Shown piece by piece: positions 34,999 through 43,210 of a DNA stretch of 64,000 nucleotides. The translations under genes were made by a program, and so were the position numbers. Below the pieces are notes generated by a model that had not been told where the DNA came from, searched no databases, and saw only the letters and a list, made by a program, of their open reading frames with translations. How positions within the stretch are numbered: the stretch's first letter is position 1; each line of letters starts with the position of its first letter. Origin of the DNA: Paenibacillus amylolyticus (GTDB lineage Bacteria > Bacillota > Bacilli > Paenibacillales > Paenibacillaceae); assembly GCF_003719335.1 (NCBI RefSeq), contig NZ_RIAS01000002.1:614360-678359 (forward strand). The letters are read 5' to 3'.

Positions 34999-36054
34999 AT
35001 GATGAATAGGAAATGGAAACTACTGCTTCTAACCGTGACAGCATTTGCCGTACTCTCTGCTTGTACAAGCAACAAAATTACCTCTGACGAAGCAAAGCAG
35101 GCTGAGAAGCAAGCTACAGAACAGGTGAAGGATCAAAAGGATAACGGTGACACTTCAAGCAAAGAACAAAATGATGGTTCGACAGATCAACAGGTAACAC
35201 CGGATAATCTCTTGGATACATTGACGAATGGTTCCAAAGAAGCGATTTATAATCAGTTTACTCCTGACATGAAGCAAGTTGTTTCCTTGGAAGATTTCAA
35301 GGCGTCTGCTGACAGCTTTTTGATAGGAGTGAAGTCGTGGAAGCAGGTGGTGGATGCTGAGATCAATGGTTTGACTGAACATGCGTGGACAGACGATACA
35401 GGAACCAAAGGGATCGTCGCCAATTTTACAGAAGATCATCAGATTGCCGGATTAAGGATTACTCCACTGGAACCACATCCCGATACAGATAACAAGCTGA
35501 CCAAGACCGAATTTCAGTTCCCGATGAAAGGAGAGATGTATGTCTTCTGGGGAGGTCATAGTGTTCTGGAAAATTATCATTACGAGCATGAAACACAGCG
35601 CTATGCACTCGATATTGTTCAGACGAAAGACGGGGCGAGTTATCAGGGCGATGCCAAGGATAATGCCAACTATTATGCCTTTGGTCAGCCGCTCTATGCT
35701 GCCGCGGATGGTACGGTAGTGGAGATCAAGAACGATATTGAGGATAATGTGCCTGGCGTAATGAATCCAGAGGAGCCGGCGGGTAATTATGTTGTTATCG
35801 ATCATGGCAATAAAGAATACAGTATTACGGGGCACATCAAAAAAGGCAGTGTAGCGGTGAAAAAAGGAGATAAAGTCAAGCAGGGGGATCGCATCGGAGA
35901 TCTGGGTAATTCGGGCAACTCCAGTGAAGCTCACTTGCACTTCCAGGTATCCGATGGTCCAGACCTGTTCACGTCACGTTCTCTCAATATTCGCTGGGCC
36001 GATCAGAGCCAGGAGTTGACACGGGGCAATACCGTTCAGGGACTGCCAGAGTAA
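34999..36054 (+). CDS. M23-family metallopeptidase lipoprotein with N-terminal DUF3887-like domain
   Basis: A 351-residue lipoprotein. The signal peptide ends at lipobox LSAC (Cys22), followed by a Lys/Gln/Asp-rich linker to about residue 65. A DUF3887-like domain with LLDTLTNGSKEAIYNQF follows, then the LytM peptidase domain from about residue 190: first zinc ligands in RYALDIV, then GQPLYAAADGTVVEI, YVVIDHG and EAHLHFQVSDG. It probably cleaves peptidoglycan cross-bridges on the outer membrane face. It diverges from a two-component system that may control it. ATG 34999 or 35002 are both possible. Confidence 0.88.
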   Translation: MMNRKWKLLLLTVTAFAVLSACTSNKITSDEAKQAEKQATEQVKDQKDNGDTSSKEQNDGSTDQQVTPDNLLDTLTNGSKEAIYNQFTPDMKQVVSLEDFKASADSFLIGVKSWKQVVDAEINGLTEHAWTDDTGTKGIVANFTEDHQIAGLRITPLEPHPDTDNKLTKTEFQFPMKGEMYVFWGGHSVLENYHYEHETQRYALDIVQTKDGASYQGDAKDNANYYAFGQPLYAAADGTVVEIKNDIEDNVPGVMNPEEPAGNYVVIDHGNKEYSITGHIKKGSVAVKKGDKVKQGDRIGDLGNSGNSSEAHLHFQVSDGPDLFTSRSLNIRWADQSQELTRGNTVQGLPE

Positions 36055-36230
36055 GCAGGTCAGGCGAAAAACATTTTATTGATAATACTTGTTGTCGCGG
36101 TATGGGTATAACATGCTGTACGCCAGCTTCCATTTTCCATTATAATAGCCTCTATAATTAATTATAGCCTTGAACTTGGTTGTGAATGAGATTAGAGCTG
36201 GATAAGGTGAAAATTTTATTTACACTTTAA
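36055..36230 (+). promoter_or_regulatory. intergenic region with a perfect 16-base palindrome
   Basis: CTATAATTAATTATAG at 36152-36167 is a perfect palindrome in an AT-rich context, about 65 bases before repeat copy C. It could be an operator. No gene is present. Confidence 0.45.
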
Positions 36231-36400
36231 CGGAGAGGACAGAAAAAACCTGAAAAAGCGAAGCTAAAAGCTTTCTGCAAGAAAGCTACATCGGAAGCAT
36301 AAGCTTAGCGCCTTTATCACCGGATTTTTCCCTTTGGAAAAGGGGATCAAAAAAATCTGGGGATAACAGCGATTGAAAGGTTATTCTGTCATCGGAGTGG
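36231..36400 (+). repeat. structured intergenic repeat, copy C
   Basis: Closest to copy A: both begin CGGAGAGGACAGAAAAAACC and end GGTTATTCTGTCATCG. Copy C lacks six bases of the first small hairpin and has a few extra after the AAGC palindrome. The long stem is CCGGATTTTT...AAAAATCTGG with inner stem CCCTTT/AAAGGG. It ends 56 bases before the acetyltransferase start, in the same orientation. Confidence 0.85.
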
Positions 36401-36450
36401 ACTGTGTAAATTCTTAGTTCAACTTATAGAGGTCAATGGAGGAATAGGGA

Positions 36451-36987
36451 ATGACACTGGAAAAGGTACAGATCGAATATGCATGTCTCGAAGACTTGCC
36501 GAGAATTGTGGAGATCTATAATTCAACCATCGAGAGCCGCATGGTCACGGCGGATTTGGAACCGGTGACGGTAGAGCAACGTTTGCCATGGTTTAATGAG
36601 CATACACCGGATCGTCGTCCTTTATGGGTAATGAAACGGGATGGACAGCTTGTTGCATGGGCCAGTCTCAGTTCGTTTTATGGGCGCCCAGCGTATAACG
36701 GGACGGTGGAAGTCAGCGTATACGTCGATCAGCAGTGCCGTGGAATTGGGGCCGGTGGGTTGATGCTGAATACAGTATTCGAGGCTTGTCCTGAGCTGGG
36801 AATCACGACGATTCTAGGATTTGTATTTGGGCATAACGAGCCGAGTCTGGGGTTATTGCGCAAGCATGGCTTCGAACAGTGGGGATTTTATCCTGAAGTG
36901 GCGGTGCTGGATGGCGTGGATCGGGATCTTGTGATTCTGGGGAAAAAAATTGGAACAGATCACCGCCTGAAAGAGGCGCAGATCTAA
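36451..36987 (+). CDS. GNAT N-acetyltransferase (phosphinothricin acetyltransferase-like)
   Basis: A 178-residue acetyltransferase. Features match the Pat/YncA branch: an early DLPRIVEIYNSTIES, an aromatic substrate region (WFNEHTPDRRPLWVM), the acetyl-CoA loop QQCRGIGAGGLMLN near residue 95, and FGHNEPSLGLLRKHGFEQWG near residue 128. Relatives acetylate phosphinothricin, methionine sulfoximine or similar amino acids. The start follows GGAGGAATAGGGA. The gene is preceded by repeat copy C. Confidence 0.88.
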   Translation: MTLEKVQIEYACLEDLPRIVEIYNSTIESRMVTADLEPVTVEQRLPWFNEHTPDRRPLWVMKRDGQLVAWASLSSFYGRPAYNGTVEVSVYVDQQCRGIGAGGLMLNTVFEACPELGITTILGFVFGHNEPSLGLLRKHGFEQWGFYPEVAVLDGVDRDLVILGKKIGTDHRLKEAQI

Positions 36988-36990
36988 ATA

Positions 36991-37036
36991 AAGAAAAACC
37001 TCCGTATCCACTATAAGTGGAATGCGGAGGTTTTTT
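36991..37036. terminator. bidirectional terminator
   Basis: AAAAACCTCCG and CGGAGGTTTTT form the base of a stem with TCCACT/AGTGGA inside. It serves the acetyltransferase and the converging DinB gene. Confidence 0.85.
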
Positions 37037-37062
37037 GCTTATTTTACAAACCATGAACCCAT

Positions 37063-37557
37063 TTACAGTCCCAGTTGCTGCTTGATCTCGCGAATCTGTC
37101 CCAGATGACGTTCCTCGTGGTAGCTTGTAAAATCGATCCATTGTGCAAGATCCATCTCACCAAACGCCGGGTGAGGGAAGGACTTGCTGCGTAACAGGGC
37201 AACATCATGCTCGCGTGCAAACTGTTCCAGTGCTTGATGGGACTCAGCCAGATCCCTACGAATATCCGCAAGTCTCTCAGGCTCAGTTGGTGGTTGCACA
37301 TGAGGAGGGGCTTCGACAGATCTGCTGCGGTCCAGAGACATTTCATAAGGCTTTTTCTCAATGGACACATTCTGTTCTTTTTCCACTGCAAGACGAGCTT
37401 GCTTGGTGATTACATTTTCCATCAGATTCAAGTGCCGTAACACTTGCATAATGCTCCACTGTTCCGGGGAAGGTTTCCGGTTCAATTGATCTTCATCTAA
37501 CCCAGAGATAGCCTCCCAGATTTGGTTACGTATTTCGTCATTACGTTCAAACATCAT
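37063..37557 (-). CDS. DinB-family protein
   Basis: A 164-residue four-helix-bundle protein. The metal-ligand histidines appear in SIMQVLRHLNLMEN near residue 42 and FTSYHEERHLGQI near residue 145. The family includes thiol transferases (BstA, DinB) and metal-dependent hydrolases without known substrates. Three in-frame ATGs exist; the one at 37557 has GAGAGG six bases upstream. It is monocistronic. Confidence 0.87.
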   Translation of the reverse strand: MMFERNDEIRNQIWEAISGLDEDQLNRKPSPEQWSIMQVLRHLNLMENVITKQARLAVEKEQNVSIEKKPYEMSLDRSRSVEAPPHVQPPTEPERLADIRRDLAESHQALEQFAREHDVALLRSKSFPHPAFGEMDLAQWIDFTSYHEERHLGQIREIKQQLGL

Positions 37558-37710
37558 AAACATCCTCTCTTTAGGTTTATTACAATAACATTACTATTTC
37601 TATATGTCCAACCGAACATATAAAACCCTGTATAACCAGCATAAAACACAAAATGAGCAAATGCGAACTTCACATACATTATCCCTTGTTAGGTGAATTT
37701 GTGGAGAAAA

Positions 37711-37740
37711 TAAAAAAACATACCCTTAAATTGGGTATGC
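37711..37740 (-). terminator. minus-strand terminator-like hairpin
   Basis: CATACCC and GGGTATG pair around a seven-base loop. Seven T follow on the minus strand. No minus-strand gene lies upstream, so it may protect against antisense transcription. Confidence 0.5.
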
Positions 37741-37779
37741 TGAATTGTATACAACGGCTTCCATAAAACGAAAAAAAGA

Positions 37780-37808
37780 TTGACGGGCACACCCCGGCAA
37801 ACTATAAT
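37780..37808 (+). promoter_or_regulatory. promoter of the amt unit
   Basis: TTGACG (37780-37785) and TATAAT (37803-37808) are separated by 17 bases. The expected start near 37815 gives a leader of about 30 bases. Confidence 0.75.
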
Positions 37809-37849
37809 CGGTAACAAGTAACTTGATATGTAAGGAGTCCTGACATGAT

Positions 37850-38269
37850 ATGTTAGTAATCGACGAGGTGTATCACCATACAGCATTGCAAATATCATCG
37901 TCCGATCTATTGTACCTTATCGAACGGTTGAAGGTCAAAAAAGAAAATGAGATCGAAACGCTCAAGCAGAAGATTGAACAGTTTGAACAAAAACGACGAG
38001 CTGAGGAAGTGGCTTATCAGTCGCTGTCTCCTGTTCGCAAATGGTTTGCGGGACGTCCAGCTTCTCATCACCAAGCGGTGGAATATATGGTTCAGGTGAA
38101 GGAACGATTCCGCAAAATGGAGCAGATTCGCAGGCGTATCCGTGACCTTGATCTGATCATGGGACGTATTCAGCTCGCTAGTCATAACCGGCAGGAAGAG
38201 ATTGAGCTCTCGCCTGAAACGATCCGCGAGATCAGACAGCTTAGTGAAACGGAGGATGTACAGGCATGA
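37850..38269 (+). CDS. coiled-coil protein of unknown function, upstream of amt
   Basis: A 139-residue, highly charged protein. Residues about 20-60 and 80-115 are heptad-like helices (LIERLKVKKENEIETLKQKI, FRKMEQIRRRIRDLDLIMGR), separated by a basic aromatic segment, KWFAGRP. No family recognised. Its stop overlaps the amt start by ATGA, so the two are co-translated and may work together. The ATG at 37850 is 12 bases from AAGGAG; a four-codon ORF (ATG at 37845, Met-Ile-Cys-stop) overlaps it at a better distance. Confidence 0.7.
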   Translation: MLVIDEVYHHTALQISSSDLLYLIERLKVKKENEIETLKQKIEQFEQKRRAEEVAYQSLSPVRKWFAGRPASHHQAVEYMVQVKERFRKMEQIRRRIRDLDLIMGRIQLASHNRQEEIELSPETIREIRQLSETEDVQA

Positions 38270-39555
38270 CTTTGGAAACGTTAAGCTCCGGAATCGACAC
38301 GGTCTGGGTTGTTCTCAGCGCAGCGATGATTTTGTTGATGGAGGGCGGATTCGCCTTGCTGGAGGCTGGTTTTGTACGTTATAAAAATAGTGTGAATATC
38401 ATCATGAAAGTATTTGCGGATATTACGATTGGTACGTTATTGTTTTATGCGATTGGTTTTGGCTTGATGTATGGTTCGGATGCAGGAGGGTTTATAGGAG
38501 TGACAGGTTTTTTCCTGAACGGTGATCTCTCTCATCTGAACGTGCCGGTATCCCTGGAGACGTTTTGGCTATTCCAAGCCGCGTTCACGATTGCCGTCAT
38601 TTCAATCGTATCCGGTGCGGTAGCCGAACGGATCAATTTCCGTGCATACCTGCTGTATATCATCCTGATGACGGCGATTATATACCCGATTGGCGGACAC
38701 TGGGCTTGGGGTGGCGGCTGGCTCAGTCAGCTGGGCATGCAGGATTTTGCAGGTTCAGCTGTGATTCACGCACTGGGTGGTTTCTCTGCACTGGCGGCGG
38801 CTATTATTATCGGGCCACGTAAAGGGAAATACACACCGCTTGGTGTAAGTGCAATTGCACTGCCAAGCAATCTGCCGCTGGCATCGGTAGGTGCCTTCCT
38901 GTTATGGTTCGGTTGGTTTGGATTTAATGCAGGAAGTACATTGAGTGCAACTGATGTCAGAATCGGTCACATCGCCATCGTTACGATGCTGTCCGCGGCT
39001 GCGGGTGGTGCGGCTACGTTGCTCTATACCTTGTTCCGCTTTAATCGTTCCGATGCACCGTCTGTCATTAATGGTTCACTAGCTGGACTGGTAGGCATCA
39101 CAGCAGGCTGTGCATTTGTAGGTGATCTGGCAGCGATATTCATCGGCGCTGTCTCCGGTCTGTTGATGATGGCTGCTACGAACTGGCTGGATCGCATGCG
39201 CATTGATGATCCGGTAGGTGCATTTCCGGTTCATGCCGTTTCGGGAATGTGGGGGACTGTTGCTGTAGGTCTGTTTGCTACGGACGGAGGATTGTTCATG
39301 GGCGGCGGCTGGAAGCTGCTTGGCGTTCAGGTGCTGGGTCTGACTGCGTTGGTCGCCTGGGGATTCGCCATGACCTGGTTCGGACTGAAGCTCATTGGCA
39401 AAGTGGTTCCTGTCCGTTCAACCGAGGAAGAGGAAGACCTTGGTCTGGACATCAGTTATCATGGGGTGATGGCTGCGCACCAGTCGCATGAATTTCTGGA
39501 TGGTGAGGAGCATATGATTGCTTATCAACAGAAGTCTTCTGATTCAAATCGATAA
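38266..39555 (+). CDS. amt: ammonium transporter (Amt family)
   Basis: A 429-residue membrane protein with about eleven helices. Amt signatures are MEGGFALLEAGFVRYKNSVN near residue 27, GGHWAWGGGWLSQLGMQDFA near residue 145, AGSAVIHALGGFSALAAA near residue 160, and DDPVGAFPVHAVSGMWGT near residue 308, with the two pore histidines in VIHALGG and VHAVSG. The acidic C-terminal tail (STEEEEDLGLDISYHG) is the part that usually contacts GlnK, but no glnK follows; a coiled-coil protein precedes instead. Confidence 0.94.
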   Translation: MTLETLSSGIDTVWVVLSAAMILLMEGGFALLEAGFVRYKNSVNIIMKVFADITIGTLLFYAIGFGLMYGSDAGGFIGVTGFFLNGDLSHLNVPVSLETFWLFQAAFTIAVISIVSGAVAERINFRAYLLYIILMTAIIYPIGGHWAWGGGWLSQLGMQDFAGSAVIHALGGFSALAAAIIIGPRKGKYTPLGVSAIALPSNLPLASVGAFLLWFGWFGFNAGSTLSATDVRIGHIAIVTMLSAAAGGAATLLYTLFRFNRSDAPSVINGSLAGLVGITAGCAFVGDLAAIFIGAVSGLLMMAATNWLDRMRIDDPVGAFPVHAVSGMWGTVAVGLFATDGGLFMGGGWKLLGVQVLGLTALVAWGFAMTWFGLKLIGKVVPVRSTEEEEDLGLDISYHGVMAAHQSHEFLDGEEHMIAYQQKSSDSNR

Positions 39556-39574
39556 CAAAAGTATATGAAAAGAT

Positions 39575-39604
39575 AGGGGCTGACGAAGGTCAGCCTCTTT
39601 TTTA
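39575..39604 (+). terminator. terminator after amt
   Basis: GGCTGAC pairs with GTCAGCC around a short loop, followed by TCTTTTTT. Confidence 0.85.
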
Positions 39605-39701
39605 CACAGAAAGCAGGGAAAAAAGACAAGGCGGAAGAATATACAGGTGTGAACGTGAATAAGTCTCAGCATAGGTGTAACGTCAAAAAGGGAGGATCTA
39701 T

Positions 39702-40652
39702 ATGATTAAGCCGGAACAATGTGAACGTCTGACTAGAAAAGCACGCAAAACCCTCGAAGAAGAATACGGTCTCGGTGCTGTTGCCGATCTGGTGCTGGAT
39801 GCTGGGCGCTGGGGTATTCGCCTGGATGTGTCCACAACGGATGAATATCGCAGAACAGGAAATTCGCGTGTTGGCGGACATCCTGATCTGCCAGAAGATC
39901 TGGACTGGCCGCTTACGGAGGACGGGGTGCCAATGACTTTTCTGGCCCAGCTGAATATGGTGGATTTGTCTCCGTATACACCGAATGACGGGCGCGGAAC
40001 GTTGCCGGAGCGGGGCATGTTGTACTTTTTTATTGGCAGTGTGGATGCAGCTTATCCGATTGAACATCGAGTGATCTACGAACCGTCTACATATAATCTT
40101 GTAAAACGCGAACCTGACGGGGCTACCGCTCTGGGGGGAGAGCCTACGATAGCGCATTCGGTTACCGTCTTGCCTAACCTTGAGCTTCCTACTTATGCTT
40201 ACATAGATGCTGCGGCGTTGGCTGAACAGGGGAATACTTCAGAGGCAGTTCGCGATGAAGAGGGAGCTCTGGAAGGCCGCTGGCTTGACCGTTATCTGGA
40301 ATTCGAATCCGACTGGAATCACCCAAGCCCGCTGAATTGGGGCGGCATGTTTGGTTACCCCGATGGGCAGCATCCTGATGCAGAACATCAGGCTTTGAGT
40401 TATATTGAGCTGGGTGAGGCATACGGCGGCAGTGAGCAGGAATGTGTGAAGAAGCTGACGGCGCATTACGATGGGGATGAAGAGCGTGCGTGGGAAGAAT
40501 TATCCGACACACTGCTGCTCTTGAAAATAGATACGCATGATGCAATCGGTTTTCAGTGGCTGGATTGCGGTGAATTACAGTTTTTCATTCGAGGGGCTGA
40601 CCTGGAGGCCGAGCAATTTGATCGTACATGTTGTTCTATTTACTCCAGTTAA
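39702..40652 (+). CDS. DUF1963 (YwqG-like) protein
   Basis: A 316-residue soluble protein. The DUF1963 core is recognisable in SRVGGHPDLPEDLDWPLTED near residue 50, TFLAQLNMVDLSPY near residue 80, GMLYFFIG near residue 105, and HPSPLNWGGMFGYPDGQH near residue 205, ending with DTHDAIGFQWLDCGELQFFI. The fold is that of Bacillus YwqG, whose function is unknown. The start follows GGGAGGATC. It is monocistronic. Confidence 0.87.
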   Translation: MIKPEQCERLTRKARKTLEEEYGLGAVADLVLDAGRWGIRLDVSTTDEYRRTGNSRVGGHPDLPEDLDWPLTEDGVPMTFLAQLNMVDLSPYTPNDGRGTLPERGMLYFFIGSVDAAYPIEHRVIYEPSTYNLVKREPDGATALGGEPTIAHSVTVLPNLELPTYAYIDAAALAEQGNTSEAVRDEEGALEGRWLDRYLEFESDWNHPSPLNWGGMFGYPDGQHPDAEHQALSYIELGEAYGGSEQECVKKLTAHYDGDEERAWEELSDTLLLLKIDTHDAIGFQWLDCGELQFFIRGADLEAEQFDRTCCSIYSS

Positions 40653-40730
40653 GTTATAGTTCATTTTTATACAAAGTCGAGTGTCATCCCATAAATTAGG
40701 AGAATAATTATTCAATAGTTGTAACAAAAT

Positions 40731-40772
40731 GTCCTGAATCCTCGTTTATAAGAGGAGGAGGGACTTTTTTTG
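40731..40772 (+). terminator. terminator after the DUF1963 gene
   Basis: GTCC and TCCTC on the left pair with GAGGA and GGAC on the right, followed by seven T. Confidence 0.7.
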
Positions 40773-40879
40773 AGCGCATATGTTAATCAGAGGCGCCAGC
40801 GTGTTTAAATAGTTAAAGGAAGTACATAGGTTGAAATGAGATCATACGTTCTGTATAATGGGATGAAAAGGAAGTGATA

Positions 40880-41341
40880 GTGTTGATTGAGTCTGCATTC
40901 AAACATATTGATACGGCGGTTTCGTCATTAGTTGATATTTGCGATCAATTAAGTGAAGAAGATTTGGACCTGACTCCGATTGAGGGCAAGCGTTCTATAA
41001 GGGAGTTACTCTCGCATCTAGCGTTAGTCTGTCGCGCAGATCTGTACATATCCGAAGGGTCATCGGAAGAGGAAATGACTCAATTTTACCAAGAGAACTG
41101 CGTTTGTTCGGTGAACCAGATCAAGGATTCATTCATAGAGAACCGGAACTTTCTCTACCAGCGGTACATGCAGTTTACGACGGAAGAATTGCTTCATGTC
41201 ACAACATCATATTGGGGTGCTTCCTACAGCCGTTTGGAATGGTTACTTGAAATGATGGGTCATATGTACCATCATAGAGGACAACTCTATACGATGTTAA
41301 CCTTGACGGGAAGAGAACCCAAGACGGCAATGTTTGTCTAA
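40880..41341 (+). CDS. DinB-family protein (second copy in the window)
   Basis: A 153-residue helical protein with metal-site histidines in RELLSHLALVCRADLY near residue 40 and MGHMYHHRGQLYTML near residue 130. The GTG start at 40880 is chosen from its distance to AAGGAAG; TTG at 40883 is also possible. It lies about 60 bases before the APH-like gene on the same strand and may share its transcript. Function unknown. Confidence 0.85.
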   Translation: MLIESAFKHIDTAVSSLVDICDQLSEEDLDLTPIEGKRSIRELLSHLALVCRADLYISEGSSEEEMTQFYQENCVCSVNQIKDSFIENRNFLYQRYMQFTTEELLHVTTSYWGASYSRLEWLLEMMGHMYHHRGQLYTMLTLTGREPKTAMFV

Positions 41342-41401
41342 ACGAATACATATCATCAATACATATATTAGGTGGCACATACCTACAATGGAGGGATACA
41401 G

Positions 41402-42361
41402 TTGGTAGAATTCATGCATAATGGGAATCTATCTTCAACTGAGCGTGGAGTACTCGAGCTTGTGAAAGTGATTCCTCAACTTCGAGAGGCGAAGCAGATT
41501 GAACGAATATCCAAAGGATATTCCCTGGATCACAAGTTCAAAATTGCTGTTTCAGGCCAAGGAAATGTATTGCTGCGAATCTTTCCATACCGAGATATAG
41601 ATAGTAAACAAAAAGAGGTTCATGTTTTAGAAGCATTGAAGCAAATGGGGGTTCTTTGCTCGACACCGCTTGGCATTGGCAGGCTGGATGAAAACAATGG
41701 ATATATGATCTTGAATTATCTTGAGGGAGAAGACGCTTCCGAGGTATTACCTTCAATGAGTGAGCAACAGCAACATTCCATCGGCTTGCAAGCGGGTGCC
41801 GAGTTGAAGCGTATCCATCGGCTGCCTGTAGAGAAACAGGGCGAGTCATGGTACGTACGAAAGAGTAAGAAGCATCGACGCTACGTGGATCAATACAAGG
41901 CGTGTCCTGTGGTAATGGAGAGAGATCAACCTATTTTGAATTTTATTGAGGATCATCTGGAGTGGATGAAAGAACGTCCCGATGGTTTTCAGCATGATGA
42001 CTTTCATCCCGCTAATCTGGTGGTGAACAATGGTGAACTGGCTGGAGTAATTGATTTTAACCGAGCAGACCAAGGAGATCCTGTGCATGAATTTTTGAAA
42101 CTGGGTTTGTTCGCTGCGAAGGTCAGTACTCCTTATTCCATTGGACAGATACAGGGATACTTTGACGGACGTGAGCCGGATGAGGGTTTCTGGAACATGT
42201 ATTCACTGTATATGGCCATGGCATTGGTATCTTCAGTGGTGTGGATTCAGAACGTGAAGCCGGAAGAAACAGATCAGATGATGATGAAGATTGAACAGGT
42301 GCGCGAAGATCACGATGATTTCCGTAGGTTGATTCCAAAGTGGTATACTGTGTACAGATAG
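41402..42361 (+). CDS. aminoglycoside phosphotransferase (APH)-family protein
   Basis: A 319-residue kinase-fold protein. The catalytic loop is QHDDFHPANLVV near residue 200, and the magnesium motif is GVIDFNRADQGDP near residue 220. The N-lobe includes VLLRIFPYRD with the ATP lysine position replaced by other residues, and YMILNYLEGED for the hinge. It may phosphorylate a sugar, amino alcohol or antibiotic. The TTG start at 41402 has GGAGGG six bases upstream; ATG 41414 is possible. It lies 60 bases before the VanR-like regulator. Confidence 0.82.
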   Translation: MVEFMHNGNLSSTERGVLELVKVIPQLREAKQIERISKGYSLDHKFKIAVSGQGNVLLRIFPYRDIDSKQKEVHVLEALKQMGVLCSTPLGIGRLDENNGYMILNYLEGEDASEVLPSMSEQQQHSIGLQAGAELKRIHRLPVEKQGESWYVRKSKKHRRYVDQYKACPVVMERDQPILNFIEDHLEWMKERPDGFQHDDFHPANLVVNNGELAGVIDFNRADQGDPVHEFLKLGLFAAKVSTPYSIGQIQGYFDGREPDEGFWNMYSLYMAMALVSSVVWIQNVKPEETDQMMMKIEQVREDHDDFRRLIPKWYTVYR

Positions 42362-42374
42362 ATTGCTTAGATAT

Positions 42375-42388
42375 TCGGTTTAAACCGA
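42375..42388. promoter_or_regulatory. perfect palindrome before the VanR-like gene
   Basis: TCGGTTTAAACCGA is a perfect 14-base palindrome 33 bases before the regulator's GTG start. Its half site TCGGTT also occurs in the hairpin at 20125-20141. Confidence 0.5.
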
Positions 42389-42421
42389 TGTAGCACTTGT
42401 GAAGCAGAAAGGAAATATGCC

Positions 42422-43126
42422 GTGGCACAACCAGCATCACTACTGCTTGTCGATGATGAGCAGGATATTATTAAATTGATGGAAATTTATTTTGGCAATG
42501 AAGGGTACCGGATTTTTACTGCGAATGACGGAATACAGGCTCTAGAGGTGCTTAAGACGGAAGACATTGATCTCATTATTCTGGACGTCATGATGCCCAA
42601 TATGGACGGAATTGAAGCGTGTATGAAAATTCGCGAAGAGCAGAAAATGCCAATAATAATGCTGTCTGCAAAAAGTACGGATATCGATAAAATAACGGGT
42701 CTGAGCATCGGCGCTGATGATTATTTAACCAAGCCGTTCAATCCGCTTGAGCTTGTGGCGAGAGCCAAGTCCCAGCTTCGCAGGTATCATACGTTTAATG
42801 AGGGCAGAGAAAGCAAGGAGCATGAATGGATCATTGATGATCTGATTATTAATACAGACACACATGAGGTGTGGGTGGATGACAGGCCTGTGCATCTTAC
42901 CCCCCGGGAATTTGCAGTGCTTGAACTGCTCGCTAGGCATCAAGGATCGGTACTTAGTATGGAACAGATCTACCGTCAAGTCTGGAAAGAAGAATTCATG
43001 GAGTCTAACAACACGGTCATGGTGCATATTCGTAAACTGCGTGAGAAGATTGAGCACGACAGTAAACACCCGAAGTTCATTCAGACTGTATGGGGTGTCG
43101 GATACAAGATGATTAAACCGATTTAG
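42422..43126 (+). CDS. OmpR-family response regulator (VanR-like)
   Basis: A 234-residue regulator starting with GTG behind AAAGGAAA. The receiver has acidic DDEQD at residues 11-15, phosphoacceptor Asp in LIILDVMMPNMDG near residue 54, and TKPFNP near residue 103. The winged helix ends with NTVMVHIRKLREKIE and QTVWGVGYKM. Overall similarity is to the VanR/PhoP branch that controls cell-envelope genes. It heads the regulator-kinase-sensor-PBP series. Confidence 0.93.
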   Translation: MAQPASLLLVDDEQDIIKLMEIYFGNEGYRIFTANDGIQALEVLKTEDIDLIILDVMMPNMDGIEACMKIREEQKMPIIMLSAKSTDIDKITGLSIGADDYLTKPFNPLELVARAKSQLRRYHTFNEGRESKEHEWIIDDLIINTDTHEVWVDDRPVHLTPREFAVLELLARHQGSVLSMEQIYRQVWKEEFMESNNTVMVHIRKLREKIEHDSKHPKFIQTVWGVGYKMIKPI

Positions 43127-43210
43127 GTTATATGTCACGAGCAGGTTAAATGCTGCTAGAAGGCTGGATGTTACGCGTAGGTTGAATGATACAAACAGGG
43201 AGTTTCTACC

